Shown here: positions 1 to 10,436 of the stretch, one piece after another
Position numbering within the stretch: position 1 is the first letter of the stretch
How the letters are laid out: each line of letters begins with the position of its first letter
Source of the DNA: Adenanthera pavonina
Lineage: Eukaryota; Streptophyta; Magnoliopsida; Fabales; Fabaceae
Length of the DNA stretch: 64,000 bases
NCBI GenBank assembly: GCA_026686845.1
Contig: JAIVEN010000014.1
Coordinates: 33,874,001-33,938,000, forward strand
Direction of reading: 5' to 3'
The notes under the pieces: generated by a model
Databases searched by the model: none
The model's input: the letters and a program-made list of their open reading frames with translations, nothing else
Told to the model about the DNA's origin: nothing
Position numbers and translations under genes: made by a program

Positions 1-1210
1 CATGTCTGTCCTTTTCCTCTCCCTGTTACATTTCTCTTTCTTTCTTTTCTTTTTTTCAATCTCTCACTTTTCCATTTGCTCTCACTCTCTCCCTCTCATC
101 TCCTCTTCAAAACCTTCTCTCTAATCTCTTCTTTTTGTCTCATCTTTTCTCAATCTGCACTGCCACCATCTTCCTCATTTTTCCTTGTTAATGTCGCCGT
201 TGTGAATGCCACCAAGCATAATGAGAGCACTGGCAACATCTCCCTCACCTAGCTTAAGCCAAACTCTAGCTTCATCACCAACTACCCTCTCTGGCACTGT
301 CTTCTCCTTCTTAGAAGGTTTCTTCCTCTGCCCCTCTAGCTTTTGGTTATGCTCCTTCCTCCTCTTATTTTGTTCCTTCTCGCAAGATCTCAGCTTCTTC
401 ATGTACAAAAGGCTGGCGAAAAGCTTTGAGTTGATAATGAATGTAACATCCCACATGATTAAGAGATTGATTAAAACAAATTTGGAATTCAAAAGGCTAA
501 AATTTGATTTAAAGAGTTGTGGTGTGTAGTTGAGTGATTTTTGATGACTTCTCATATGTTGGGAAAGATTTGGTGGTGCTTCAAAAATGTTTAATTAGGC
601 ATTGATCAAGAAAATCATAATATAATATTTTTTTTCATTAAAACATGAGCAAATTTTGAAATTAGACAATTTGAGGATGAAATAATATTATATTGAAGTA
701 GAACTTTTTTGTATTTGAAAATAAACATTTCAAGCTTTCCATATAATCATCATTTGCTATTTTTCAAGATAACTCAAGTTATAGGGTTCAAAATTTAAAT
801 CACGTGTAAAGCTTTGGTTTAATTAGTTGGAATTTGTATGAGAAACACCCATTAAAGCTTTGGGATTAGTTGGCACTTGTTTAACAAAATGCCAACTATT
901 GTTTTATTAAAAAAAACACAAGTCATAGATTATCAATGACAGCCATTGATGGAAAAAAATTTAAGGTTTTAGATTAATCCCTTCTTCCCATTTTTCATTG
1001 GCTCCTTTTGCCAAATTCAGAACTCCCTTCTCTCTCTTCTGTCATCTGTATCTTCTCCCCTCTTCTCTCTTTGAACTAATCATCTCCCTCCTCTCCTTCC
1101 TCACATCTCTCATCGATAATGTCTCCTGCACACATCTACCAATTACACATCGCGTGACCCTCGATCTTCTGGTGATTCAAACCATAAGGAAAGGCAGAGT
1201 TGTTAAGTAG
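1..1210. other. Intergenic DNA, pyrimidine-rich then AT-rich
   Basis: Positions 1-180 are strongly C/T-rich, like a plant 5' leader or promoter-proximal tract. The rest is AT-rich. A minus-strand open frame (555-175, 126 residues) has a Lys/Arg/Glu-rich centre, but it has no domain I recognise and could be chance. I see no convincing gene. A short 'TTGGCA...TGCCAA' motif near 870-890 resembles the repeats at 6915-7270. Confidence 0.4.
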
Positions 1211-1413
1211 GTGAAGACGAGGATGATTTTAAAAGAACCGAGGTACCGAGGCATGAGGAAAAGATCATGGGGCAGATTCACTGCTAGATCAGAGACCCTA
1301 TGAAGAAAGCTCGTGCATGGCTTGGCACCTTTGATTCTGTCAAAGAAGCAGCTCGAGCGAACGATGCTACTTTCCTCAACCTCAGTGGACCCTAGGCTAA
1401 GACCAAATTCCCG
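1211..1413 (+). pseudogene. AP2/ERF transcription-factor domain, pseudogene fragment
   Basis: Translation gives one nearly complete AP2/ERF DNA-binding domain. From 1235 it reads RYRGMRKRSWGRFTA, the YRG element of ERF proteins that contacts GCC-box DNA. It continues after a frame change near 1284 as IRDPMKKARAWLGTFDSVKEA and ends with the AKTKFP signature (1396-1413). Two lesions are visible. One base is missing at the conserved Ala-Glu before IRDP, which shifts the frame, and a TAG replaces a codon between the GP and AKT residues. No start codon or activation/repression region (for example an EAR motif) could be joined to it. ERF genes are usually intronless, so this is a decayed copy or captured fragment. 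The domain assignment is firm; the parent subgroup is unknown. Confidence 0.85.
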
Positions 1414-2267
1414 ATCAACCTTATATTATAGTTTATTGCTTCTAGGCAATTGGCATGCTGAGTTTGATTTGGGCCTTACTTTAATCATGGCAATCAGAGC
1501 TTGGTTGAACTTTTCCTATATGCTTTTAATGTGGCAGGCTTGGTCATATTGATAGGGATTGTGATTGAAGTGTGAATCATACTTGTCATGCTCTGTTGCA
1601 ACATAAAATTTGACTGCTACATTGGTATTGTGTTCACTTCATTAAGGATTTTAGATATTCCATGGCTTCTACATTTAACTTGGATTTTGTGATAAGGCAG
1701 TGAGAATAAATCTACAAAAATACATTATAATAGGAAAGTCAATCCCTCTATACAATCTTGTTTAGTGGCAGATGTAGCCACCTTGTTCTGTGTCAAGGAT
1801 GACAGTGAATGAGCTTGTTCTCACAACAGTGCACCCTTTTACAATCAACTTCTCTAGTTCATCTTTATCATTTCAGCCTTGCCATCTTTACCATTCTTTT
1901 TTGCTTTTGTATCCTTTTCTGGTGTTTTACTTAATTTGTATCAGTTGCCAAGTTTATACAGGTCATAGTGCACACACGAGTACTTGTATTAAAGATTCTT
2001 ATTCTATAATGCGTGTGTTTGTTTTTGTGTGTGTGTGGGGGGGGGGGGGTACTTGTGTTAAAGTGAGTGTGTGCGTATGATTTTTTGGTTTTTGGATGAA
2101 GATTCTTCAAGGAAAATCATCTTGTTATTTTGATGCCTTTTACTTTTTAATATTTGTTGTGTAAAGCAACAGAGTGAGACTAGACATGAAGAAAAGTTCA
2201 GAATGTTGTAAACACATTTTCTGGTCATTTTAATGCCCATGGTTTTTCACTTTCCCAAATTTGTTAG
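1414..2267. other. Non-coding stretch with a (GT)n/G13 tract
   Basis: No gene recognised. A GT microsatellite runs into 13 consecutive G residues (2037-2049). The end of this stretch (TTGTTAG at 2261-2267) serves as the splice acceptor for the SRP14 exon that follows, so part of it may be ancestral SRP14 intron. Confidence 0.4.
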
Positions 2268-2564
2268 GTTCATCTACAGCTAGATCCTTTTCTTAATGAA
2301 CTGACAAGCATGTTTGAGCAAAGCACTGAGAAGAGCGCTATCTGGGTTACTCTTAAGCGATGTATGTTTCAATGTTGTCTCATTGAGAGATTGATATTTT
2401 AAGTTTTTCTATTGGGCAATTTACTTTTGTTTTGCTTTTCTACTGTGGCTTTAGCCTCTTTAAAGTCTAAATTGCAGAGGGATAAATTGGCCAGTGTCGG
2501 TGAAACAATTGAGTATAGATGCGTCATTCGCACCACTGATGGGAGAAAGAAGATTTCTACTTCA
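2268..2564 (+). pseudogene. SRP14: SRP14 (signal recognition particle 14-kDa subunit), two-exon partial copy
   Basis: Two exons encode the N-terminal part of SRP14, which with SRP9 forms the Alu-domain heterodimer that retards translation while secretory ribosomes dock at the ER. Exon A is 2268-2361 (LQLDPFLNELTSMFEQ, then IWVTLKR). Exon B is 2455-2564 (SLKSKLQRDKLASVGETIEY, ending KKISTS). Both are open. The intron is phase 1, starts GTATGT (2362) and ends TTTAG (2454), and another GTATGT follows exon B. The start Met should lie in an upstream exon that I could not find. The next exon, normally VGAKDHQRFQ and the Lys-rich tail, was not found before or after the LTR inserted at 3791. So this is either a partial duplication or captured fragment, or a gene broken by insertions. 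The family call is very secure; functionality is doubtful. Confidence 0.85.
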
Positions 2565-3790
2565 GTATGTGTCCTGTCTTTTCAAACTTAATTTCACTAG
2601 CCTCTGCAACCTGGTATTATTTCCACGTTTAATTTTTTTTTTATCCTTTATTGCTTTCACTTGTTAATCATATTGGTGCAGACCTTAAATCAACAGCTTT
2701 GAGATTTTCTTTTGTACAATACAAAGTTAAAATATAAGGGGGGTGGTACCATAGATTAAAACCTTCTGCTTTACAATACTATAAATGTTCTGCTATCTGT
2801 GTTTAGGGTTTGTATTAGTCCTCCTTTAAGTAAGAAAAAATTATAGAGAAATAGCTACACTATTGGCCATAGCTCAAGAGAAATCCTGAGTATTACTATC
2901 TTAGTATGTTATATCTTGGTTTAACGAGCTTTAATATCACAGATATGATCTCCTGCATGCATGGTTAAAGTTGGGAAGAGGGGTAATGGAAACACTTACT
3001 TTATTTGAGAGATTAAAATTATAAGGAGAACGTGAATAAAGGGATCATTTTCCCTCAGACCATCATATTGCCATTTCCTCCAAATGGAAGGGAAGAACTC
3101 TTATTTGTAAAGCCTGTGTAATGTATACTGTCATACTTCAAAATAACTATGGGAGAAGTCATTCTTTACCTTCCACCTTTTCTCTTCTCATCCTATCCTT
3201 TTACCCACTATATTTTCTTCTATAAAACTTCCAAACACAGATCATTTTCCTAGTTTATTTATGATGGTTAACACTTAATAGCTCTTGACTAGGTAGACTA
3301 CCCCACCTCCACCAAAAGGCTAAATGTGAAATTGAAATGAAGTAAAATCTTGCTTGGTTTTGTTCTTCCCTTCCCCCTATTTTTCTCCTAGTAGCCTTGT
3401 TAGTTACTGTCATTGTATGAGTTTATAAATCCTGACAATCTTGATGTATCTTTTGCTTAGTGTTATTATTATTAATATTATAATAATATTATATCTAACC
3501 TACATTTAGTTTATTTGCTTTTATAATTGTGTTATACTCTGGTGATCACTTTCTTGCTGATTTTGTATGAATCCTCCTTATGTCCTTGTTGACCGTCCCT
3601 GAAAAAGGCATGTGACAATAGGGTCTATCTATACGATTGTTTAGAATTGCAGGGGGCAAGAGAGAGAAAAGAGCGGGGAGGGGTGTGACATGATTATTAT
3701 TTAATTTCATGCTTGAAATATCAATTACCAAGTTTTATATAGTCATGCACAATCAGAAGTATTAATTTGAGCTTTGGCTCGATTTGTTCC
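2565..3790. other. Non-coding, possible SRP14 intron remnant
   Basis: Begins with a good 5' splice site (GTATGT, 2565). No later SRP14 exon is recognisable. It includes an ATT/TAA-rich low-complexity tract near 3465-3500. Otherwise I see nothing. Confidence 0.4.
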
Positions 3791-6285
3791 TATAACACCC
3801 CTTATATTATCTTTCTTGGCGTTGTGTTTAGGATCAGAGAAAACAGGACTGAAGAAGGCTCAAGTGGAGTCTGGAAGAGTTCCACGTAGCGGTGAGAAGT
3901 AGGGCCACCGTGACGAGAACCATTCCAGTGGCATTGTTTCAATTGAACACGGTGGAGCCGCAGCAAGGTATGCTAAGGTCCTGGCGAGATTCAGGATTTT
4001 TGTTTAAATTCGGATCATTTCGGATGATCGGAAAGAAAGAAAACAGAGGAAGTGACGAGGAGTAGCGCTAGGGTTCACTATTTTTGGGCGCTGGGAGTGA
4101 TTTTCGGACCTCAAGAGCTTACATTCAAGTTGGTAAGTGTTCTCTACTCCTCCCTCTCCATTTTCTTTGGTTGGAATTTGGGGTTTTGAGGTTTTGAGGT
4201 TGGATCTTCAGTTTTGGCCGAAATCCACCGATTGAAATAGATGAAATGGGGTTAAGGAAGTGTGTTTTAGTGTTCTTGTCACTTGAATGTGAGTTTTGAA
4301 GGATTTATGTATGATTTGAGCTTGACCTTAGGTTGTTTTCGGTTAGAGCTCTTGGGAATCCAAGTTGCATGGAATTGTGTAGTGTTTGAATAGTCCCTAA
4401 AAGCTTATTGATGCATGGAAAGGGATGTTGGAATCTTGGGTTAGGCCTAAAGTAGTTGAATTGTGATATTTGGTATATTGTGTTAATTGAAGAATTGTAT
4501 TATTATGAAGGTTGTTTGGTTAATTGAGAGGGGTTCACGGGTGTTGGATAATTTGAGAAGTTCATGGAGCACACGTGTGTGGTATTGACAAGTTAAGGTA
4601 ACTGGGTGTATGTTTGTATTGTATTGTTTGTATGGTATGACAATACGTATATTTGTGTATATATGCATGTTCCTTTTTATACCACGATATTGATTGTGTA
4701 TGTGTATGGTTTTTTTTATATATTGTGGTATGCACGGCTAGTTAATGTATGATGATTGTATATATTGTGATGTGCAGCATCCCCATACCATTGCATGCTA
4801 GCATGTCCATATGATGAATGTGATGATAATGATGCATATATATGTGTGTAAAGGCATGTTGGCATGACATTGACATTATCACCATATGATTGCATAGTGA
4901 GAGATTGATGATGAGGTGATATGATATGAGATGATGATATGATAAAGATCCCTGTCACTAAATCCTCTCCACGGGAGAGCCAGGTGGAAGAGGATAATAT
5001 GATATGATGAAATATCCCTGTCACTAAATCATCTCCTTGGGAGAGCCAGGTGGCAGTGGCTTTGGAGATGTACCTTCCCTAAATCACCATTAATTTGTGA
5101 CGGTCCAGGGGAAGGAGAGCCACGGTCCGAGCTCTAGTGTAACCATTGGCCGGGTTGCATTAGGGTAAGGTGAGCTTGGTGATGTCCCGGAATCAGTCTT
5201 CACCGACTGTTGGAAGGAAATCATTTATTGCAATATCTTGTGATGACGACAGCCCGTGGTTCTAGCCGTGTATGAGGGAGAACATGCATACCATTCATTC
5301 ACATTGCATTCATGAGTTGTATGAGATATATGTATATATATGTGTGTGTGGTTGTCCCTGGTTACTGAGATATTATCTCACACCCCTTTCCCATGAACTA
5401 ACATTTCAAGTGACGGTTCTGGCACTAGTCAGGAGGAGCTACGGGAGTAGCTGCGTACATGGAAACAGTCTATGTAGTGTGTGTATATTGGATATTGTAT
5501 CATGTGCCAAGTAGGATAGAAGGTTTTGTAATAGATGTATAACATTGTAAGGATTGTTATAGATGTGGTATGTACGGTTATATGTGGAAAAGTTGTTGTT
5601 TGTGGTATGTATGGGCTACGTGTGATGAAAGTTGGTTTTGAGCCTGATTGGTGTGTTCTTGGGTCTGTAGCCCATTTTGTCAGGTAAGGGTCCCAAGGGG
5701 TCAAATCTCATAGGAGTGGTTCCTTTGTGGTGAAACCTCTTTGGACAAGTTGATTTGGGGGTTTTGGACCTGTAAGAATGGTCTTTGAGCGACCAGTTGC
5801 CTTTGATGGCAATTGGAAGTGGTTAGTGGTGAGTTTTGATTAATAAGTGGCCAAAACGGTGTCAAGGGTCCAGAATCTCCATACGGAGTTGGATTGAGGT
5901 AAGGTTGGTGTCTATGGATAGATTATGACTAGATTGACTTATAAGAGTTGGAATCAAGTCAATCAGAGGTCAGAGCATAAAGTTATGAGCGTCAGAAGTT
6001 CGCCCCAGAGTATGAAAGTTGCTGATATGGAATATCAGCATGAGGTGCCACGGCTTCAGAGTCCAGGCCACGGCACCTGTAAAGTCATAAGCGAGTACAG
6101 AACAGGGGAGGCCAGAGCTGCAACGGTACTGTAGCGGCCACGGCACCAGCCCATTTTCTGGCGTTTTTGGGTTCGTTTCCACTATTATGAAGTTGTGAGA
6201 ATTTGTTTTGAGATGTTTGGGTTATGTTTAATTGAGTTTTGGAATTTTTGGTCAAGTCTCAAGTGTGAAGAGGTAGGGTGTTACA
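3791..6285 (+). mobile_element. Solo LTR, Tekay-LTR family, TSD GTTCC
   Basis: A 2495-bp unit begins TATAACACCC (the family consensus start is TGTAACACCC) and ends GGGTGTTACA. It is flanked by a perfect 5-bp duplication GTTCC (3786-3790 and 6286-6290), the hallmark of retroviral-type integrase. No coding region is present, so it is a solo LTR left by LTR-LTR recombination. Along its length it aligns with the 5' LTR of the Tekay element at 40727-48642. Internal landmarks are a GC-rich block near 3865-3980, a 5' splice-site-like TTGGTAAGTG (4130-4139), an inverted repeat (ACCACGATAT at 4681 with ATATTGTGGT at 4720) and two copies of a 'CCCTGTCACTAAATC' unit (4950-5055). Confidence 0.9.
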
Positions 6286-6914
6286 GTTCCATAGAAAAAT
6301 AAAAATTGTTTAGAATTTATAAAAAAAATCCCATAACAAAATTTTTGTTTAGTTGGAATTTTGTTTGTTTGTTTGGATTGTGTGAAAAAAGGTGGCAAAT
6401 TATACACAATTGAAGGCTAGGTGGTTAGTGATTGATGCACGTTTATATGCATGCCTATGTTGTCTACACACGCATATGCACCCATGTATATTTATGTCAG
6501 TTTGTGGGTATATATGTGAGTCTATACATATGTATATGAGTTTACTACTCATAGGTTGTGATTGTTTTTCTGTAATATATCTTATTTTCAGGAAAAATAA
6601 CCATTTGAACGCATTGAAGTATTACGGGATTAGGCACTTGAAATGTTTTTTTGATAATAAGTTTAAGTCATGTATTTTTCTTTATTTTGGTGAGATCACC
6701 CTTTTATTATCTTTTGTGTTGTATAAATATGTAAGGTAGAGATTTTTTTTTTGTTAAGGATTGGTGTTGATATCCTAGAAATTGAATTATAAATTTTGTT
6801 GTAATTTAATTGTGATTAACTTGCTAAAATGCATATTTTTTATGTAATATATATTTCTTTTGCCAACCGATTTAATATAATTTTAATTGAACTGGTTTTT
6901 TTAAATTATTGGAC
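6286..6914. other. AT-rich spacer
   Basis: Host DNA just beyond the solo LTR. I recognise no gene or element in it. Confidence 0.35.
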
Positions 6915-7118
6915 AAATGCCAACTAGAGCCATTTTTTAAATAAAAAATTATAAAAGTTGGCGTTTGTAAAACAACTAAGTCTCTACTTTAGAAACCAAC
7001 TTTAGTTAGCATTTCATAAATGCCAATTAGAGCCATTTTTTAAATAAAAAAATATAAAAGTTGGTGTTTGTAAAACAACCAAGTCTCTACTTTAGAAACC
7101 AACTTTAGTGCATTTCAT
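6915..7118. repeat. Tandem duplication, about 103-bp unit
   Basis: Two near-identical units, each starting AAATGCCAA (6915 and 7018), with a partial third from 7119. The shared text includes 'GTCTCTACTTTAGAAACCAA'. The motif ATGCCAAC recurs at 8150-8245, so this looks like the subterminal repeat zone of a DNA transposon. Confidence 0.7.
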
Positions 7119-7284
7119 AAATGCCAACTAAAGTCCCTCTTTTTATAGTGCTAAAGCAGTCAATGTTTTTGACAATGCTAACTAAAGTCCCCCTCTTTAT
7201 CTGTGATAGAATAGTTAGCATTTTTTAAATATCAATAAAAAAAGTAGAAAATAAATGCCAATTTTTCTCTTTTTTGGTGTAGTG
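7119..7284. mobile_element. Possible right terminus of a second CACTA-type transposon
   Basis: The stretch ends in TTTTTTGGTGTAGTG (7270-7284), which read on the minus strand is CACTACACCAAAAAA, a typical CACTA/En-Spm end. The upstream 370 bp carries repeated ATGCCAAC/TTGGCATT motifs, as CACTA subterminal regions do. The partner left end was not found and may lie outside the window or be lost. The assignment is therefore tentative. Confidence 0.4.
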
Positions 7285-8897
7285 TTGGCTCTTCTATAGG
7301 GATTGAATGACTAGAATTCTCTTCCAAAAGATTCTTACAAGAAAGTAAAATAATAAAAGCTACCAAATAACAAAAGCTAGGCTAAATATGCAATATTAGG
7401 CTATAAAATTCATGGATAAAGCCTCTGAATCCAAAATTGCACATTTAAACTAAGAAAAACATGCAAAAATGATGGGAATTTCTAGAGATTCACAGTTGAC
7501 TATTGGAGCCTAGCTGACCTTGTTTCAAGTGGACTTTCCTTGAATGTTTGTGATAAAGTATTAAAATGTTCTAATCTATTCTCAGTTTAGTATGATATTC
7601 ATCCCTTCAAGGTTCTGAATTTGTTATGCATACTTGATAATTTGGTATTAGATTTATGGGTGTTACAACGAACCCATCTGATCCAGATCCAAGTTCCCTT
7701 TTCAACGATTGAAAATCTGGATTGTTAACGAACCACCGGCTATAAGCTCACATCGTTTATGTTTTCCACTGATGTTCCTCCTTTGTGGTTCAGATCTGGC
7801 TTCCTAGCTCCCTCGTTGTTCATATTTGTCTTCCTATTTTTTCTCCTAGATTTGAAATTGTTGTGTATTATGTGTATATTATTTTTTTTTTGTGATTATG
7901 CAATTATTGAAGATGAATGACACCGATGGCAAAGATGGTGGAGATTCTTTTGAAGACTGTTGTTTGTGATTTTGAAATTATTATTTTATGATTATGGATT
8001 TGTCCAAGATGTTGATCTCTGTGACTTTGAAATTTTGTTTGAAATTCTAATTTGGTACAAAATAGAAGCCACGAAATTATATATGGATTTGCATCAATTT
8101 TATTTTTTTACAAAAAGAAAAAGAGAATAATTGGAGTTTGCTTATAGAAATGCCAACTTAAGTTGGCTTTAGCTGTTGTTTGTCTTATAAATGCCAACTC
8201 AAGTTGGCTTTAGTTGTTGTTTGTCTTATAAATGCCAACAAAAACCCACCCTTTTTATCAGTCCTAAAGTAGTTGGAGTTTCAGGAATACCAAGAAAGAC
8301 AAAAATAAACACTAAGATTGACCTATTTTGGTAATTTGTGTGTGTGTATTAAACTATGAATTCAATAGATTTAGAACATTTGAATCCTTCAATATATAGA
8401 ATATATATTTTTTTTTTTCGCAAAATATTTTTATAGACAATATTTTAGTAAAATTTATAACGTATATATACATATAGAATATTTTCTTTGTATGATGATC
8501 CGACACATGTTTGAATGGAGAAAGGAATGTTTCTTTCTAAGTTAGAGATGCGAAAGCTAAGTTCGTGAAATCTGGTATGTTTGAGAGTATTTTATTTCTC
8601 TAACTGCAGTTCAAAATAAACAAAATCAATACACTTTCGAAATTCAGGCTATAAACGTAATGAGTAGAAATTTTTTTTTAATTAATCATGTATTTTCGAA
8701 ATTCATGAACCTAATAGTTGTGTAGTTCATTTTTTTAAGGAAAAATTGTTTATCTCTAAATTCCAAGATTAATCGGATAAGTCAGATATTTAAAACAATT
8801 TTTATAATATACTGTTTTGTATAATTTTATTATAGAAAAATCAAAATATTTTAAATTTGTGCATTTGACTTTTATATTAATCAATATATTTTAAGAA

Positions 8898-8944
<47 letters not shown>

Positions 8945-8963
8945 AGCATATGTTTTTTCTTTG
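7285..8963. other. Non-coding AT-rich DNA with ATGCCAAC repeats
   Basis: No gene recognised. Positions 8150-8245 hold two copies of a roughly 45-bp unit starting ATGCCAACT and a third ATGCCAAC, related to the 6915-7270 block. The segment 7680-7850 is less AT-rich and might be a gene leader relic, but no frame supports it. Confidence 0.4.
8901..8938. repeat. (CA)19 microsatellite
   Basis: Uninterrupted CA dinucleotide repeat of 38 bp, followed by TATATA. Likely length-polymorphic. Confidence 0.95.
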
Positions 8964-9547
8964 AAAAACTAGACATTTTTTTGGAATGAAAAAAGATATC
9001 ATATATAACATATTAACATGAAAAGCTGTACAAAAAAGGGCTAATTAAGACCTTGAAATATCCGTTTCCAGCACCCTAGCTATGAAAAAAAATTGGAGGG
9101 GTCTGGAATGTACAAAAGTTTTGAGAAAAAACAAAAGCATTCTCCAGTCTTTGAGGAGTAAATCTCTAGCTTCTGTTACAATGTCTTCAAAGGGGTGATC
9201 ACTGATAGCATTCCTCAGCATAAGATTAATGGTAATGGCCTCAGTAGATTCACGGTGGACATAAAATTCTGAGACCTAAGCTCCATCCTAATCTGAGTCC
9301 TTCAAGCAATCCCATGATGACTGATATGGCACAAGGCACATGTTCATGGCGGTAAGAAAAGCCTTGGATCCGTTATTGTCCCATGCTATCATGGAGAACA
9401 CCACCATTAATTGTAACTGATTCCTTGAGTACTGGTAGTACCAGCAATGTCAAATCTTTATGTTCCTGTAATGGGAGGTGGCCATTAATTGGCGGGAATA
9501 ATTTTCTGCACTTGATTTTGAGTAAAAAAAAAAAACTAGACATTTTT
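8964..9547 (-). mobile_element. 5'-truncated LINE with RNase H relic, 17-bp TSD
   Basis: A segment of about 550 bp is flanked by the direct repeat AAAAACTAGACATTTTT (8964-8980 and 9531-9547), the long target duplication expected of target-primed reverse transcription. Minus-strand reading in broken frames gives pieces typical of the RNase H domain at the C-terminus of plant LINE polyproteins: GGVLHDSMGQ (9373-9410), GLLEGLRLGWSLG (about 9290-9330), and further down STEAITINLML and DLLLKDW (about 9140-9260). Several frameshifts and stops make it a dead copy. Only the 3' part of the element inserted. Orientation follows from the coding strand. The family within the LINEs is not resolved. Confidence 0.65.
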
Positions 9548-10436
9548 CTTTTTGATAATGGAACTAGACATTTTATATTTTGTATTATACAGAGTCTAGA
9601 GTAAGTTCTAGAATAAATAATAGATAGGAATTTTCTAATCAAAGATTATATTTATTTGATTTGAACAAAATTTTAGATGGGAAATTCAAAATTGAAATTC
9701 AAATAGTTAAGAAAAAGAGAGAGGAATAAAAATAATAAACCTAAGTAGGCATCAACCAAGTGATCCACATTTTTACCTTCAAATTTAAACTATATGAGTT
9801 TTGATTCCTTCTAGACATACATAGGCCTTAGAATTTCATCCCACATCAAATCGGCTTGTAATAATAAATAATATAAATTATATTCCACTTTTTATAAATC
9901 TAGGTAAATATGTAACTAAGAAGGGCATCTAGAATAATTTTTAAGGTCATATTAATGTTATATAATGAGTTTAGGGTAGCCGTACTTTTGAACAAATGGT
10001 GTGAAGTATTTAACACTTTCTCGATATACAAACGATTCTCAAACATGTACATATTTTCATTTCCCTTTTTCCAAAAGGTTTTTGAAAATTCTCCCTTTAA
10101 AAGTTTTGGTGTAAACTCCATAAATGTCTTTTTATTTCAAAAATTAAAAACCCATATTTCTTTTGTGCCGTTCGCATAGTAATGTTGGTATGACACCCTG
10201 TTATGATTCTAAAGGTAGTGGTAAATTGCTACAGACCAGTTGTAAATAATGAATAAAGTTGTGAATTGCCAAAAATTACTTGTAAATGGTAAAACAGCAG
10301 CCGACTAATTAATTAGATGGACAGTTGACTTTTGAGTCTCATGATATGTATGAAAACCTTTTAGGAGCCTCAATAATGATCTTCCTATCTTATTAATTAG
10401 AGTTGACTTGACTGTTGTGATGGAGAATAGAGTATC
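9548..10436. other. AT-rich host DNA left of the CACTA element
   Basis: No gene or element recognised. The last three bases (ATC, 10434-10436) are the left target duplication of the CACTA transposon. Confidence 0.4.

Noticed and set aside
175..555. 126-residue minus-strand frame with a basic, Lys-rich centre
   Set aside because: No recognised domain and no supporting splice or promoter context. The opposite strand is also open, which suggests compositional bias.
2690..2725. Third SRP14 exon after GGTGCAG near 2681
   Set aside because: The sequence after the possible acceptor gives only a vague match to the expected AKDHQRF and hits a stop within seven codons.
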